Source: Gambelia wislizenii (Eukaryota; Chordata; Lepidosauria; Squamata; Crotaphytidae). Taken from it: DNA of 64,000 nucleotides. Positions within the stretch are counted from its first letter, which is position 1. The number at the start of each line of letters is the position of its first letter. A program made the translations under genes and the position numbers. The DNA is taken from NCBI GenBank assembly GCA_030847615.1, contig JAUMIR010000001.1:61641501-61705500 (forward strand), read 5' to 3'. Below the pieces are notes generated by a model. That model worked only from the letters and a program-made list of their open reading frames with translations. It was not told the DNA's origin and searched no databases. This document shows positions 42,260 to 51,499 of this stretch, piece after piece.

Positions 42260-43764
42260 GCCGGCTCAGCGTCGGAAGAGTAGGACCCACTATCCTCGGG
42301 ATCATCTGAGGACTCCCCTGCCGCCTGGCCCGCTGCCAGGGCCCTGGCCGTCGCCTTGGTCTTGGGTTTGGAGGGAGTCTTGGCAGACCCGGATCTCCCC
42401 TCGCTCCGCGCTGGCTTGGCGGCGGCGGGTTGCTCCCTTGGGCTCCTCTCTGGGCACTCCGCTATGCGGTGTCCGCTCCTCCCACAATGCAGGCACAGCC
42501 CCTTTCTCATCCTTCGCTCGCGTTCGGATTCCCCGGTGGTGCCTCCCCCCGAGCGAGCCAACTTGGTCTTCTTCCCGGGACCCCCAGCGGACTTCCCCTC
42601 CGTCCCGGCCTGGCGGCGCAACATCTTGATGCTGGCCTTCACCGACTCCACTTCCCCAGCTAGCCGTATCCACCCCATGAGGGTTTCGGGGTCTCCCTGG
42701 AACTTGGCCCACTCTAGAATGTCAGGGTTCAGGCCCTCCTGGAAAAACTGCACCTTGACCTCCTCTGGCCACTCCGGCACTTGGCTGGCTAGGCGGCGGA
42801 ACTCAGCTGCGTACTCGGCCACTGGCATCGTGCCTTGCTTCAGGCTCCTAAGCTTGCTTCGAGCTCGCTTCCCTCTTAAGGGATCGTCAAACTGGGCCCT
42901 GAGAGCCATCAGGAACTCTTGGTAATTACCCAGTTCAGGGGCTCCCATATCATACAGACCCACCAACCACTGAGCCGCCTCTCCCTCCAGTTGGTTGGAC
43001 ACATACTGCACTTTCTCAGCCTCAGACTGGAACTCCCCTTCCCACTGGGTCATGTAACTCACCACTTGAGTCATGAAGTAGGGTAGTTTTGCTGGATCCC
43101 CATCGAACTTCGCCTTCAGGTGCCGGTGTTTCCAGCCCCGGGGTCGCTCCTGCGGCTCAACCGGGCCAGCCCCCACCGGGGGAGCCGGTCCAGGAGCCGG
43201 CGGGCCAGGTACAGCAGGGGGCTGAGCGGGGACTCCATCCCCGGGTGCCTGGGCAGCCGCAGGTGGCGCTGGGGGAGGCTGGGCCCCTCCAGGGGCTGGT
43301 GGAGCTGGAGGGGTTCTGTGCAGGAGTTCTAGGAGCACCTCCCGTATCTCACCCATTTGCTGTTTCAGTTGAAGAACCTCGGTTCCAACTTCTGCCAGGG
43401 AAAACTTCGCTTCTGGCTCTCTAGGCCCCTCACCCTGGGGTCTGTCCCACCGGGACCTGCGGTCTTCTCGGCGTCCGGCCCCTGCCCATGGCCAGGCAGG
43501 GCCCAAAACCTCTCGCACCGGAGTGCCGAAGCTTGGCAGGCTGCCCCTCCCTGGAGCCAGCTCCATCCCCAGCTCCCAGGGCTCCGTGGAGGGTCGAAAT
43601 ACTGCAGCCCTCCGGCGGTCTCGGTCTCGGCTGGCTCCTCCAGCTGCGGCAGCTACAGCACCCCCCTCTGCCCCGGCCTCCTGCTTCGAGGCCTCGGCTT
43701 CTCTGGCGCTGGCTGCAATCAGATCTTGGTCCGTCTGTGTGCCAGTCTCTGCGTCGTCAGACAT
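42232..43764 (-). CDS. Gypsy gag polyprotein
   Basis: Gag forms the particle that packages element RNA. I chose the ATG at 43764 (MSDDAETGTQTD), giving 510 residues. The frame is open further upstream, but that part lies in the leader and LTR. The N-terminal third is Ala/Glu-rich and then Pro/Gly-rich. The capsid core runs from FDGDPAKLPYF through LEGEAAQWLVGLYD to WIRLAGEVE. A basic stretch (KKTKLARSGGG) leads to one CCHC zinc knuckle, CLHCGRSGHRIAEC (CX2CX4HX4C), which binds RNA. It ends NGPSPPY, and the frameshift site lies nine codons or fewer before the stop. The frame is intact, consistent with a recent insertion. Confidence 0.92.
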   Translation of the reverse strand: MSDDAETGTQTDQDLIAASAREAEASKQEAGAEGGAVAAAAGGASRDRDRRRAAVFRPSTEPWELGMELAPGRGSLPSFGTPVREVLGPAWPWAGAGRREDRRSRWDRPQGEGPREPEAKFSLAEVGTEVLQLKQQMGEIREVLLELLHRTPPAPPAPGGAQPPPAPPAAAQAPGDGVPAQPPAVPGPPAPGPAPPVGAGPVEPQERPRGWKHRHLKAKFDGDPAKLPYFMTQVVSYMTQWEGEFQSEAEKVQYVSNQLEGEAAQWLVGLYDMGAPELGNYQEFLMALRAQFDDPLRGKRARSKLRSLKQGTMPVAEYAAEFRRLASQVPEWPEEVKVQFFQEGLNPDILEWAKFQGDPETLMGWIRLAGEVESVKASIKMLRRQAGTEGKSAGGPGKKTKLARSGGGTTGESERERRMRKGLCLHCGRSGHRIAECPERSPREQPAAAKPARSEGRSGSAKTPSKPKTKATARALAAGQAAGESSDDPEDSGSYSSDAEPAGNGPSPPY

Positions 43765-43816
43765 TGCAGGCAAAGGCTCCACAGTTTCAGGACAGAGAAA
43801 AAAAATAAAAGTAGCG

Positions 43817-43828
43817 AGTAGCAGCTTT
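43817..43828 (-). other. Self-priming primer-binding site
   Basis: One base inside the 5' LTR boundary, the element's strand reads AAAGCTGCTACT. This is exactly complementary to AGTAGCAGCTTT within the LTR (plus 43911-43922), about 94 bases upstream, after a TATA-like segment. In the Tf1/sushi group the RNA's own 5' end folds back onto such a site and primes reverse transcription. I did not identify a tRNA match, but I could not search tRNA sets. Confidence 0.75.
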
Positions 43829-43829
43829 C

Positions 43830-44158
43830 TGTGATGTACGCAGAACACAAACTCAGGGTTCTTCAATAAATCTCTTTATTAGAAGAGAAGCTTGCATAAG
43901 GAACAGTTCCAAAGCTGCTACTGAAGTAAATGTAAACTATCCAGAGATAATAAGGCATCAAGCGTGAGAACAGACACGGGGGAGCAAAAGTAGCTGGGGA
44001 GCGTGGCCTTGAGGTCCTGGTAGGACTTGCGTTACCATGCCAACCAGGAGGCCTGGCTCATTTCTCAGGCATTCCAAAATCCTGAGAAAATACTAGCTAC
44101 ATGTCAGGGCCTCCATGAATTCCACTCCAATGCCCAGAATTCAGGGATGAGCCTGACA
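43830..44158 (-). repeat. 5' LTR of the Gypsy element
   Basis: 329 bp, differing from the 3' LTR at one base that I can see. On its strand it holds, in order, a TATA-like segment, the presumed start of R at about 43922 and the AATAAA signal (plus TTTATT 43875-43880), and it ends at 43830. Confidence 0.92.
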
Positions 44159-44622
44159 GCATCTCTCACAGAACTGCTTTTGCTTCCTGGGAAGGAAATC
44201 CTGGGCCGTTCTCACAAGAGAACAATCGCACAGGAAATTCAACAATAAAAATAAAAGGTAAAAAAGTACACAAAGCACAAAAACACATTTTAAACCCCCC
44301 AAGTAACCTGGAAAGGGGGAAAAAAGTGTGTTATTTACCTCAATGTCCTGATCTCAACTGGAAGTGTTCAGCAGGGACCTTCCAGTCACACTGGCATTGT
44401 GCACCAGCATAATGGGACACCTTTTTATTCACCCTTCAATCTGTTACAGAAACAGAATGATGGGACAATTTACAGCTTAGCCTGTGAATAAAGAGAAGTG
44501 TGGGGGGAACAGAAGGGGCCTGGGAGCATAACAAGATAGGGATGATGTCATCTGAAAGGAAAGCCCTTTCACGATCTCCTGTTGTCCCTGAAAAGGTTTA
44601 ATATGGTCGTCTGATAATCTCC

Positions 44623-45195
44623 TAAATCCATAAACTGATGATCAAGGCAGACAAGACAGGGGTACTATTAGCTGGTGGTCCATCTGTCCTTCTCCTGTTC
44701 TGAAAGAGGATACCCTCTGTCTGAGGAATCAGGTGCACAGTCTGAAACTGCTTCAAATTATTACATTACAAACTCTTGATCCATTATTTTCAGTGGTGTC
44801 CTCAGCTTGTTGTGAGCCCATGTACAAAATTGACTTCTTCCAATAAAAATTACATATCTTCTGACAGATGGGCAATGTTTTTGAATTTTTTCTCTTCTTT
44901 CTCCCCCTTCCTCCTCTGCATTTATTTATTTATTTATTTATTTTCAAAGTTGCTCCTAATTTACTTCACTTATGTTCTGTTGGGATGTTTTCCACTGTAT
45001 TTTTGTCATTTCAATTAAAACATGTTTGAAATGTTCCACTCCACTTCAAAAAAGGGTTTATTTTGGTTTGAGTTGCTTTTCCTCTTTCAACCTTCTCTCA
45101 GAGAAATACTAACAATGCGAACAAAATTTTTGTGTGTGTAAGCATTCCAAAACTGTACTTATCACTTAACAGGTGATGTGGAATATTCTATTACA
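44623..45195. other. No recognised feature; ATTT microsatellite
   Basis: A (TTTA)n run lies at 44921-44943. Nothing else is assigned. Confidence 0.45.
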
Positions 45196-45375
45196 TAGCT
45201 ACTCAATGTTGTGGTCCGTGGACCAGTGCCAGTCCCTGAGCTGGTCCCTGGAAAGTTCCCAGGAAAGGACGGAAGAATTGTAGCCAATGGGCACAATATG
45301 GTATTAGTTCTTGGCACTAAAGAGAAAAATGTAATTGGTGGTCCCCCACATCAAATAGCTTGAGATACATTGTTC
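45196..45375. mobile_element. hAT-type (Charlie-like) MITE
   Basis: The segment with TGTGGTCCGTGGACCAGTGC, GTAATTGGTGGTCCCCCACA and ATCAAATAGCTTGAGATACA matches the layout of amniote hAT MITEs, whose ends read CAGTGGTTCTCAA-like. The termini here are eroded (TAGCTACTCAATG on the left and CTTGAGATACATTG on the right). No target duplication was confirmed. Confidence 0.55.
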
Positions 45376-46818
45376 TAGCCTATGTCTTAAGATTATGCTA
45401 AATGTGTAAACAGGTTGAGAATTCTAATTGCCCCTCGCTAAACTGCAAATTCCAGGATTTCATAGGATGTTGCCATGGCATTTAAACTGGAGCCATAGAT
45501 AATAGGGGATAATAGGTGTTAATAGGGGGAATCATTTCTTTTCCCACTCTACTGCTCCTTTTCACAAATTATCTCATAACTGATCAATTTTTGAGAAGTC
45601 CTGAATTGTATCACTTATGAAACCGAGGAAAGGGCAACTTCTAATTTTAGCTAATACTGTATGTGTGTGTGTGTTTACAACATGTGAAGGTTGTTTTTTT
45701 TTTTTTCTGGGCTGTTTGTTGACTGTTTCAAAATGTCATCTCTAAAGACATTCCTGGCGGAAAAGGGATGATGCTCTACCTTAATGAGAAAAGGCAGGGC
45801 AATGACAATATTTTGTTGGAAATTAACACCTTCCTTCTCTCCATGCTCTTGAATACTAAGGAAATCCAATTTGATCTTGTCATACCTATTCTCCATCCCT
45901 GGTTCTAGGCTAGCTGTTTTGATTTCTGTTATTATTTAAGACTGCACACCAACACACACTCATGTGCAGGTAAGCTGCAGTTAGACATAATAAGGGTTAC
46001 TTCCAAGTAACTATGCATACGGTCTTACTGTTGGCATTACAAAGTGGATTTTGTCACAGTCTGATGCTTGGTTACTTGGACTCTTAAATTTGGTGGAGCT
46101 GACTTGTTCCCACGCAAAGAGCACATAGGACTGAAATTTAAATGGTTTCCATATGTTGCTAAGGTAGTGATCATTACCATCATGTTCTTGATGGGTTCAG
46201 CAATCTTCCTTTAGTTTCTTTAAGTTCTTCCTTTAGTTTCTTCCCAAAAGAAAAGAAGGAAATAAACACCCAGAAAATTCCTTCAGGAAAGCCTGTAAAA
46301 AGCTTGGACATTTTTCAGAGAATAAAGTTACCTCCAAGTTTTGGGGGAAATAGAAGTAAATAGAAATCAATGATCCAAGTCAGATTTTTCTTCTTCCTCC
46401 CAAGCCACCATTGAAAGATGTAATAAATGGTGTTGCCTCTATTTATTTTGATCCAGAAGTGATGTTCTGGGACCCCAAAATCACTTCTGGTTTTTTTTGG
46501 GGGGGGGGGCTATGTTCTGCTGCATTGAGGTGAGATTTCCCCAAAGCACATTGTTTAAATAGCTGCATGACCTAGAGTGATTTTTCAGCTGAAAAATGGC
46601 AGGCTGCAAAACTCCCCCCACCCGCTCCAGCTCTTACAAAGATCCATGTGTTTCTGAATTCCCCTTTGGGTTAGTGCAATACTTTATTCATGAGTTTTTC
46701 TTTAGTAATGCTCTAAAAACTTCAGTTTGGTATGAAATATGGCTATGAGATTGTGAAACAGGATTTGGTGTTAAAAAATATTTTGCCATTACTCTGTGTT
46801 TTTTGCTTGCTCCTGGCC
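45376..46818. other. Unassigned; one short perfect hairpin
   Basis: CCAGAAGTGAT at about 46453 is reversed as ATCACTTCTGG at about 46480, giving an 11-bp hairpin. G and T runs follow (46491-46508). An unassigned minus-strand frame (45675-45896) has no recognised domain. Confidence 0.45.
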
Positions 46819-46819
46819 C

Positions 46820-46905
46820 ATTTCTAGGACCAATTTAAAGCACTGGTTTTGACTTTAAGGGCTTTCACCACTTGGGATGGGAATGTTTTAAGGATTTCCT
46901 TTCCC
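46820..46905 (+). mobile_element. L2-type LINE fragment
   Basis: CCAATTTAAAGCACTGGTTT followed by TTTGACTTTAAGGGCTTTCA corresponds to the L2 segment FKMLVLTFKAL seen at 30.0 kb. It is very short, so confidence is limited. Confidence 0.5.
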
Positions 46906-46946
46906 CACATATCTGCAGTGATGCTGAGATCTTTATCTCAGGCCTA

Positions 46947-47990
46947 TAGATTTTCCTTGGTTTTTTTTCCAGGCTGTGAGGCCATGTTCTGGAATAGTTT
47001 ATTTCTGATGTTTTGCCTGCATCTGTGGCTGGCATCTTCAGAGAATGGTTGGGTAGGAGTGTCTCTGGGGTTTATATGCTGTGAACCTCTGTAGGGGAGT
47101 ATATGTAAATTTGTGTAACTGAATGGTTAGTTTCTGGGTACAAAAATGCAAGGCTCGTTAGTGTCTGTTTGGCTGATGGTTGGTTGATGGGCCATTATCT
47201 GCTGGGAATTCCCATGTCTCTGGGTGGAATTCTTTGTAAGTGTTGAGTTTTAATTCTATTTCAAAACTGGAAGCCAGATTTTGTTTAATTTTAGGGTTTC
47301 TTCTTTCCTGTTGAAGTTGTCCAGGTGTTTGTGGATTTCAATAGCTTTTCTGTGCTATTATAGTTGTTGGCCTGGTCCAGAATTTCTGTGTTTTTAAATA
47401 ACATTTTGTGTCCAGGTTGGTTTATCACATGTTCTACTACTGCTGATTTTTCTGGCTGGCCCAGTCTGCAGTGTCTCTTATGTTCCTTGATTCGTGTTTG
47501 CACACTGCGTTTAGTGGTCCAGATGTAAACTTGTCCACAGCTGCATGGTATACGGTAAACTCCTGCAGCTGTGAGAGGATCTCTTTTGTCCTTCGCTGAG
47601 CGTAGCATTTATTGGATTTTTCTGGTTGGTCTATAGATTGTTTGGAGGTTGTGTTTCCTCATCAGTTTCCCTATTCTGTCTGTGACTCCTTTGATGTATG
47701 GTAAAAATACCTTCCCTTTGAGTGGCTGTTTTTCTTCTTCATTCCTGTGGTTTTTTCTGGGTCTGGCTGCTCTTGTGATGTCTGATCTGGAGTAAACATT
47801 AGCCTGTAGGGTCCAGCTTAGGTGTCTCAGTTCATCCTCCAGGTAGTGGGGTTCGCAGATCCTTTTTGCATGGTCTACCAATGTTTTTATTGTGGTTCTT
47901 TTTTGTCCTGGGTGATGATTGGAGTTCTTGTGTAGGAATCTGTCCATGTGTGGGGGTTTTCTGTATACCCCGTGGCCTAACCGTTGTATA
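46947..47990 (-). mobile_element. Penelope-like element, 5'-truncated
   Basis: On the minus strand it runs from the C-terminal RT region through a GIY-YIG endonuclease into the terminal region, which carries CTCTGAAGATGCCAGCCACA and ends near 46947. The non-coding terminal part matches the hairpin arms at 35.7-36.2 kb. 5' truncation occurs near 47990, at the junction with MITE sequence. Confidence 0.85.
47291..47990 (-). pseudogene. Penelope ORF relic: RT C-terminus plus GIY-YIG nuclease
   Basis: The upstream part (47609-47990) has HGVYRKPPHMDRFLHK, SNHHPGQKRTTIKTLVDHA and GKVFLPYIKGVTDRIGKLMR, typical of the Penelope region after the RT palm. A stop (at about 47609) separates it from the GIY-YIG domain in 47291-47608, which shows GVYRIPCSCGQVYI then WTTKRSVQTRIKEHK. 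The usual Gly of the YIG motif is replaced by Trp. Arg and Glu of the R-EH motif remain. The stop and the YIG substitution argue for loss of function. Confidence 0.82.
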
Positions 47991-48002
47991 TCCTGTGGCC
48001 TA

Positions 48003-48350
48003 AAAGTTTTAAAAAGCACATAAACACACTGAAAATCTTCCAAGTAAACTGGGGAGGGTAACAAAAGGAGTGCCACCTACCTGGATGTCACAATCACACA
48101 CTGACATGTTCTGGCCAGATCTATCATTAATGCTGTATTCTCATGAAAAGAAAGGAGTGCAGCTTCAAATTCTGGCAATGCCAGGAAAAAAGGGCCATGG
48201 CCAATGTATTGACATCTTGGGCTGTCAATAAAAAAGAATGGCATTTTGACTTTACATGATCATGTAAGGACGTCATTGTCTGGTACGCACACCCTTTCAC
48301 AATCATTAGGTATCCTTATGATGCTATATTTGCATGGTCTTATAAAGTCC
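48003..48350. mobile_element. MITE fragment (TTATAAAGTCC terminus)
   Basis: AAAGCACATAAACACACTGA, CAAGTAAACTGGGGAGGGTA and the right end CTTATAAAGTCC match the family at 3411-3925 and 24311-24660. The left end is missing at the Penelope junction. Confidence 0.55.
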
Positions 48351-49295
48351 ATAGAGGAAATGAGTTTCTGAACTGCTCTAAAGGATCTGAGATATGAAGT
48401 TGAGAATCCAGAAAGTTGGCTTCAGTGGAAAATAAAAACAACCCCCAATTTGAGTGAACATTTCAGGATCTCATATGAAAAATTATCTAGAGACACATCA
48501 TGGCTGGATAGCTAGGGAAGAAAAAGGCAATAAACAGTTTGTCTAGTTTCTTCAAAAGTGAAAAACAGATTGTATGCAAGTATTCACACCGAACTACCTG
48601 TAATGAGAGTCTGTGATCCTTTGACATTAAAGAGTTCCGTGGCACCATAAAGACTATCAAGCTTTATTTGGCATACATTTTTGTGGATGCTAGCTCACTC
48701 AGTAGATATTTGTACACCTCCACAATGCAGTTGCTGAGCTGCAGCTTGAAGCAGAAGATGGACACAAGAGAGAGTTTAAAAAACAGCAACAAACATTTCA
48801 CATTCCAAAGATTCTGCTGAAAATACTCACTTCTGTTGGGAAATGATATGGCTTCAAATTCAAATTACTGTATCAAATGTTGCCCCCTCCTACCAATAAA
48901 GAGCTAAAGAACTGCACAGCTATATACAAAATGTAATTGTGATCTAAGGGCCAAAGTAGACCCCTTTGCATTTAGTTGCTTTTTTCAGAGGTACTCCCTC
49001 AAGCACTGAATGACATCCATTTGTGATAGCACATAACATTTTCCTTACCTACTTATCTTGCATTTAGCATACTTTGTTTCTGGTTAGTCATTGGAAGGTA
49101 ACAAGAAAATTTGTGTGTTCTGATTCCTGAGGCATGTATCTTTAAAGAACTTGTGAGGTGAAAGGAAAAAAAGGATCACTGTAGGCAATATATATTCCCG
49201 TTATTGCAGCAGGCCTATCCAAATGATTTTAAAGTGTGAATTTTAAATTGTGTGTTGACTGTTTCAAAATGTCTTGGTTTTACTTGCTCTTTTGA
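48351..49295. other. No recognised feature
   Basis: AT-rich sequence without coding potential or a nameable repeat. Confidence 0.4.
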
Positions 49296-49440
49296 ACAGA
49301 TAGATGTTTCTAGTTGACATGTGCTTTTAATCAATGCTATGTTTATGTCTTAATGTGCTCCCACTTCGATCGATAGGGAGAAGTGGGTAGGAAATAATGA
49401 TGCTGCTGCTGGTGATGATGATGACGATGACAATGGATGG
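49296..49440 (+). mobile_element. L2-type LINE 3' end with GAT tail
   Basis: CTTTTAATCAATGCTATGTT followed by TAGGGAGAAGTGGGTAGGAA and a (GATGAT)n tail (49411-49433) is the L2 3' UTR pattern seen in the copies at 23.9 and 30.4 kb. Confidence 0.55.
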
Positions 49441-49508
49441 TAAATATATAGAAAATCTGGGATTATTTAACTTTTTGTTGTTAACTGCCATCAAGTTGAC
49501 TTTGATTT

Positions 49509-49925
49509 CATAGACTCATAGAATCATAGAGTTGGAAGAGACCACAAGAGCCATCAAGTCCAACCCTCTGCTCTGCAGGAATACACAATCAAAGCACTCC
49601 CAAAAGATGGCCATCCAGCCTCTGTTTAAAAATCTCCAAAGAAGGAGACTCCACAACACTCTGAGGCAGTGTATTCCACTTCTGAACAGCTCTTACTGTC
49701 AGGAAGTTCTTCCTAATGTTTAGGTGGAATCTCTTTTCCTGCAGTTTGAGTCCAATGCTCCATGCCCTTGTCTCTGGAGCAGCAGCAAACAACCTTGCTC
49801 CATATTCAGTATGACATCCTTTCAAATATTTAAACATGGCTATCTTAACCTTCTCTTCTCCAGGCTAAGCATACCCAGCTCCCTAAGCTGCTCCTCATAG
49901 GGCATGGCTTCCAGACCTTTTTATA
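49509..49925 (-). mobile_element. CR1 LINE 3' end
   Basis: The plus strand opens TCATAGACTCATAGAATCAT, the reversed CR1 terminus. A frame of 82 codons (49589-49837) encodes the ORF2 C-terminus with RFHLNIRKNFLTVRAVQ and LEIFKQRLDG. It is 5'-truncated and abuts another CR1 copy. Confidence 0.87.
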
Positions 49926-49927
49926 AA

Positions 49928-50672
49928 TTTCATAGAATCATAGAGTTGGAAGATTCCACAAGGGCCATCAAGTCTAACCCCCTGCCATGCAGGAATATGC
50001 AAACAAAGCATTTCCAACAGATGGTCATCCAGCCTCTGCTTAAAAACCTCCAAAGAAGGAGACTCCACCACATTCCTGAAGGAGTCCATTCCACTTTGTT
50101 CGCTCTTGTCTGGACACATTCCAGCTTCTCAATATCCTTCTGGTATTGTGGTGCCCAGAACTGGACACAGTATTCCAGGTGAGACCTGACCAAAACAGAA
50201 TAGGGTGGCACTATTATTTCCCTCAATCTAGACACTATACTCCTATTGATGGAGCCAAGAATTGCATTTGCTTTTTTAGCTGCCACATCACACTGCTGAC
50301 TCATGTTCAGCTTGTGGTCCATTAAGATTCCTAGATCCCTTTCACATGTACTGCCTTCAAGCCAGGTGTCCCCCATCCTATATCTGTGCATTTAATTTTA
50401 CTGCTCAAGTGTAATATCCTACATTTCTCCTCGTTGAAATTCATTTTGTTAGCTTTGGCCCAGCTTTCTACCTTTTAAGATTATTTTGAATTCTGATCCT
50501 ATCCTCTGGGGTATTCACTACCTCACCCAATTTGTGTCATCTGCAAACTTGATAAGAATGCCCTCTACTCCATCACACACATAATTGATAAAGATGTTGA
50601 ATAGCACTGGGCCCAGGACAGAACCCTGTGGCACCCTGCTAGTCACTTCTCTCCAGGATGAAGAAGAGCCAT
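49928..50672 (-). mobile_element. Second CR1 LINE fragment, internally deleted
   Basis: It starts with the CR1 terminus at TTTCATAGAATCATAGAGTT and reads on the minus strand through the C-terminal ORF2 (LEVFKQRLDDHLLEM). A deletion fuses that to HLEYCVQFWAPQYQKD, then come [17 protein letters not shown] and, after frame changes, the RT block [15 protein letters not shown] with an intact FADDT (50518-50650). It ends where BovB-like sequence begins, near 50672. Confidence 0.85.
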
Positions 50673-51282
50673 TGGTGACTTCTAGGGAGAGTCTGTCAGG
50701 GAATGATAGGACATGCAATCCCCAGCAGAAGCCAAAAACTGTCTCAGTAGACTCAATAGCAACCCACTCCCAATAATACTCGGACACAGAGTGTTTGATG
50801 TCCAAATAAGCAGGAGGCACTTTTATCTTCAAACTCAAACAGTTGCAATATATACAAATACTTACAATTCAGGGAGAAGCTGCTTCACCAGGCCTCAGAA
50901 TTCACAAGAAGAAGGGTGAGCTCTGTTCTGAGCCCTCCCATATACACAATTACAGGGCATTGACTTACTCAATCACATGATCTTACACATCAATAAGAAC
51001 CCTACTTCTGTAGCTAAGCAGTTCATGTGATAAGCAGTTCATGGAGTCAGCCATTTTAACTCAGCATGAGTCTGCACTTTGTTTGGGCATTTTAAAATGG
51101 AGTTCAGTCTCTAACTCCTGACAGAGTCGAGGCTTGATTTGCCCTAGGACCCATTTATTTGTCTTCTTGGTAGTGCAGGGTGTCCACAGAACTCTCTTCA
51201 TGTTCCACATTTCAAATGATTCTCTTCCTATCAGCTTTCTTCACTGTCCAGCTTTCACAACCATACATAGAAATGTGAAATA
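50673..51282 (-). mobile_element. RTE/BovB LINE fragment, split by a solo LTR
   Basis: On the minus strand the right part (51124-51282) encodes YGCESWTVKKADRK and TKKTNKWVLGQIKP, which are characteristic BovB-type RTE C-terminal motifs, with stops between them. The left part (50673-50693) continues the same region. The two join cleanly if the LTR and one copy of its GAGTC duplication are disregarded, so the LTR inserted in an existing BovB fragment. The tail relationship of Sauria SINEs to BovB makes this the likely family that mobilised them. Confidence 0.7.
50694..51123. mobile_element. Solo LTR (430 bp) with 5-bp target duplication
   Basis: It begins TGTCAGGGAATG and ends CTCCTGACA, giving inverted TGTCAGG/CCTGACA ends. 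GAGTC is present immediately on both sides (50689-50693 and 51124-51128). The end motif TGTCAGG is shared with the Gypsy LTRs at 33.7 and 38.3/43.8 kb, suggesting a related Ty3/Gypsy family. A TATA-like AT-rich segment lies at about 50848-50862. The transcription strand is not certain, with minus favoured. Confidence 0.82.
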
Positions 51283-51400
51283 AAATTATGGGACAATCAT
51301 GGGACAGTCATTGGGATGTAAATTTTCATTTATTTCATTCTCCATGCAAAAAACAAAACAAAAACAACCCATAATGTTTTCTCCCCTATGGATGTAATTG

Positions 51401-51402
<2 letters not shown>

Positions 51403-51437
<35 letters not shown>

Positions 51438-51442
51438 ATGTA

Positions 51443-51475
<33 letters not shown>

Positions 51476-51496
51476 TTGTGTATATATATACACACA
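51403..51496. repeat. (TA)n/(TG)n microsatellite
   Basis: Two (TA)n blocks (51403-51433 and about 51453-51474) are separated by TTTGTATGTATGTGTGTGTG, followed by another TA run and CACACA. Confidence 0.92.
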
Positions 51497-51499
51497 TAA

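Larger units (their letters stand above)
38274..44158 (-). mobile_element. Young Ty3/Gypsy chromovirus LTR retrotransposon, 5885 bp
   Basis: Both 329-bp LTRs are present and I see only one base difference between them (G versus A in GAAGCTTGCGTAAGG, at 38340 versus its partner). The 5-bp duplication GCATC flanks the element (38269-38273 and 44159-44163). The order on the minus strand is LTR, primer site, gag, frameshift site, protease-RT-RNase H-integrase with chromodomain, polypurine tract, LTR. This order and the chromodomain place it in the Ty3/Gypsy chromoviruses. The copy is recent, yet its integrase is broken near 39780, so any movement would need proteins from a sister copy. Confidence 0.93.
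38112..44622. mobile_element. MITE split by the Gypsy element
   Basis: The left part (38112-38273) starts AGATTATCAGAC at 38114. The right part (44159-44622) ends GTCTGATAATCTCC. The two termini are inverted repeats of the GGAGATT-TCAGA family. The right part holds the family block ACACAAAGCACAAAAACACA and CCAAGTAACCTGGAAAGG. The Gypsy insertion with its GCATC duplication lies between them. Without it the MITE would be about 620 bp. Confidence 0.65.

Noticed and set aside
41565..43834. Plus-strand frames of 70-201 codons across the Gypsy region
   Set aside because: They are antisense shadows of gag and pol, which carry recognisable domains on the minus strand.
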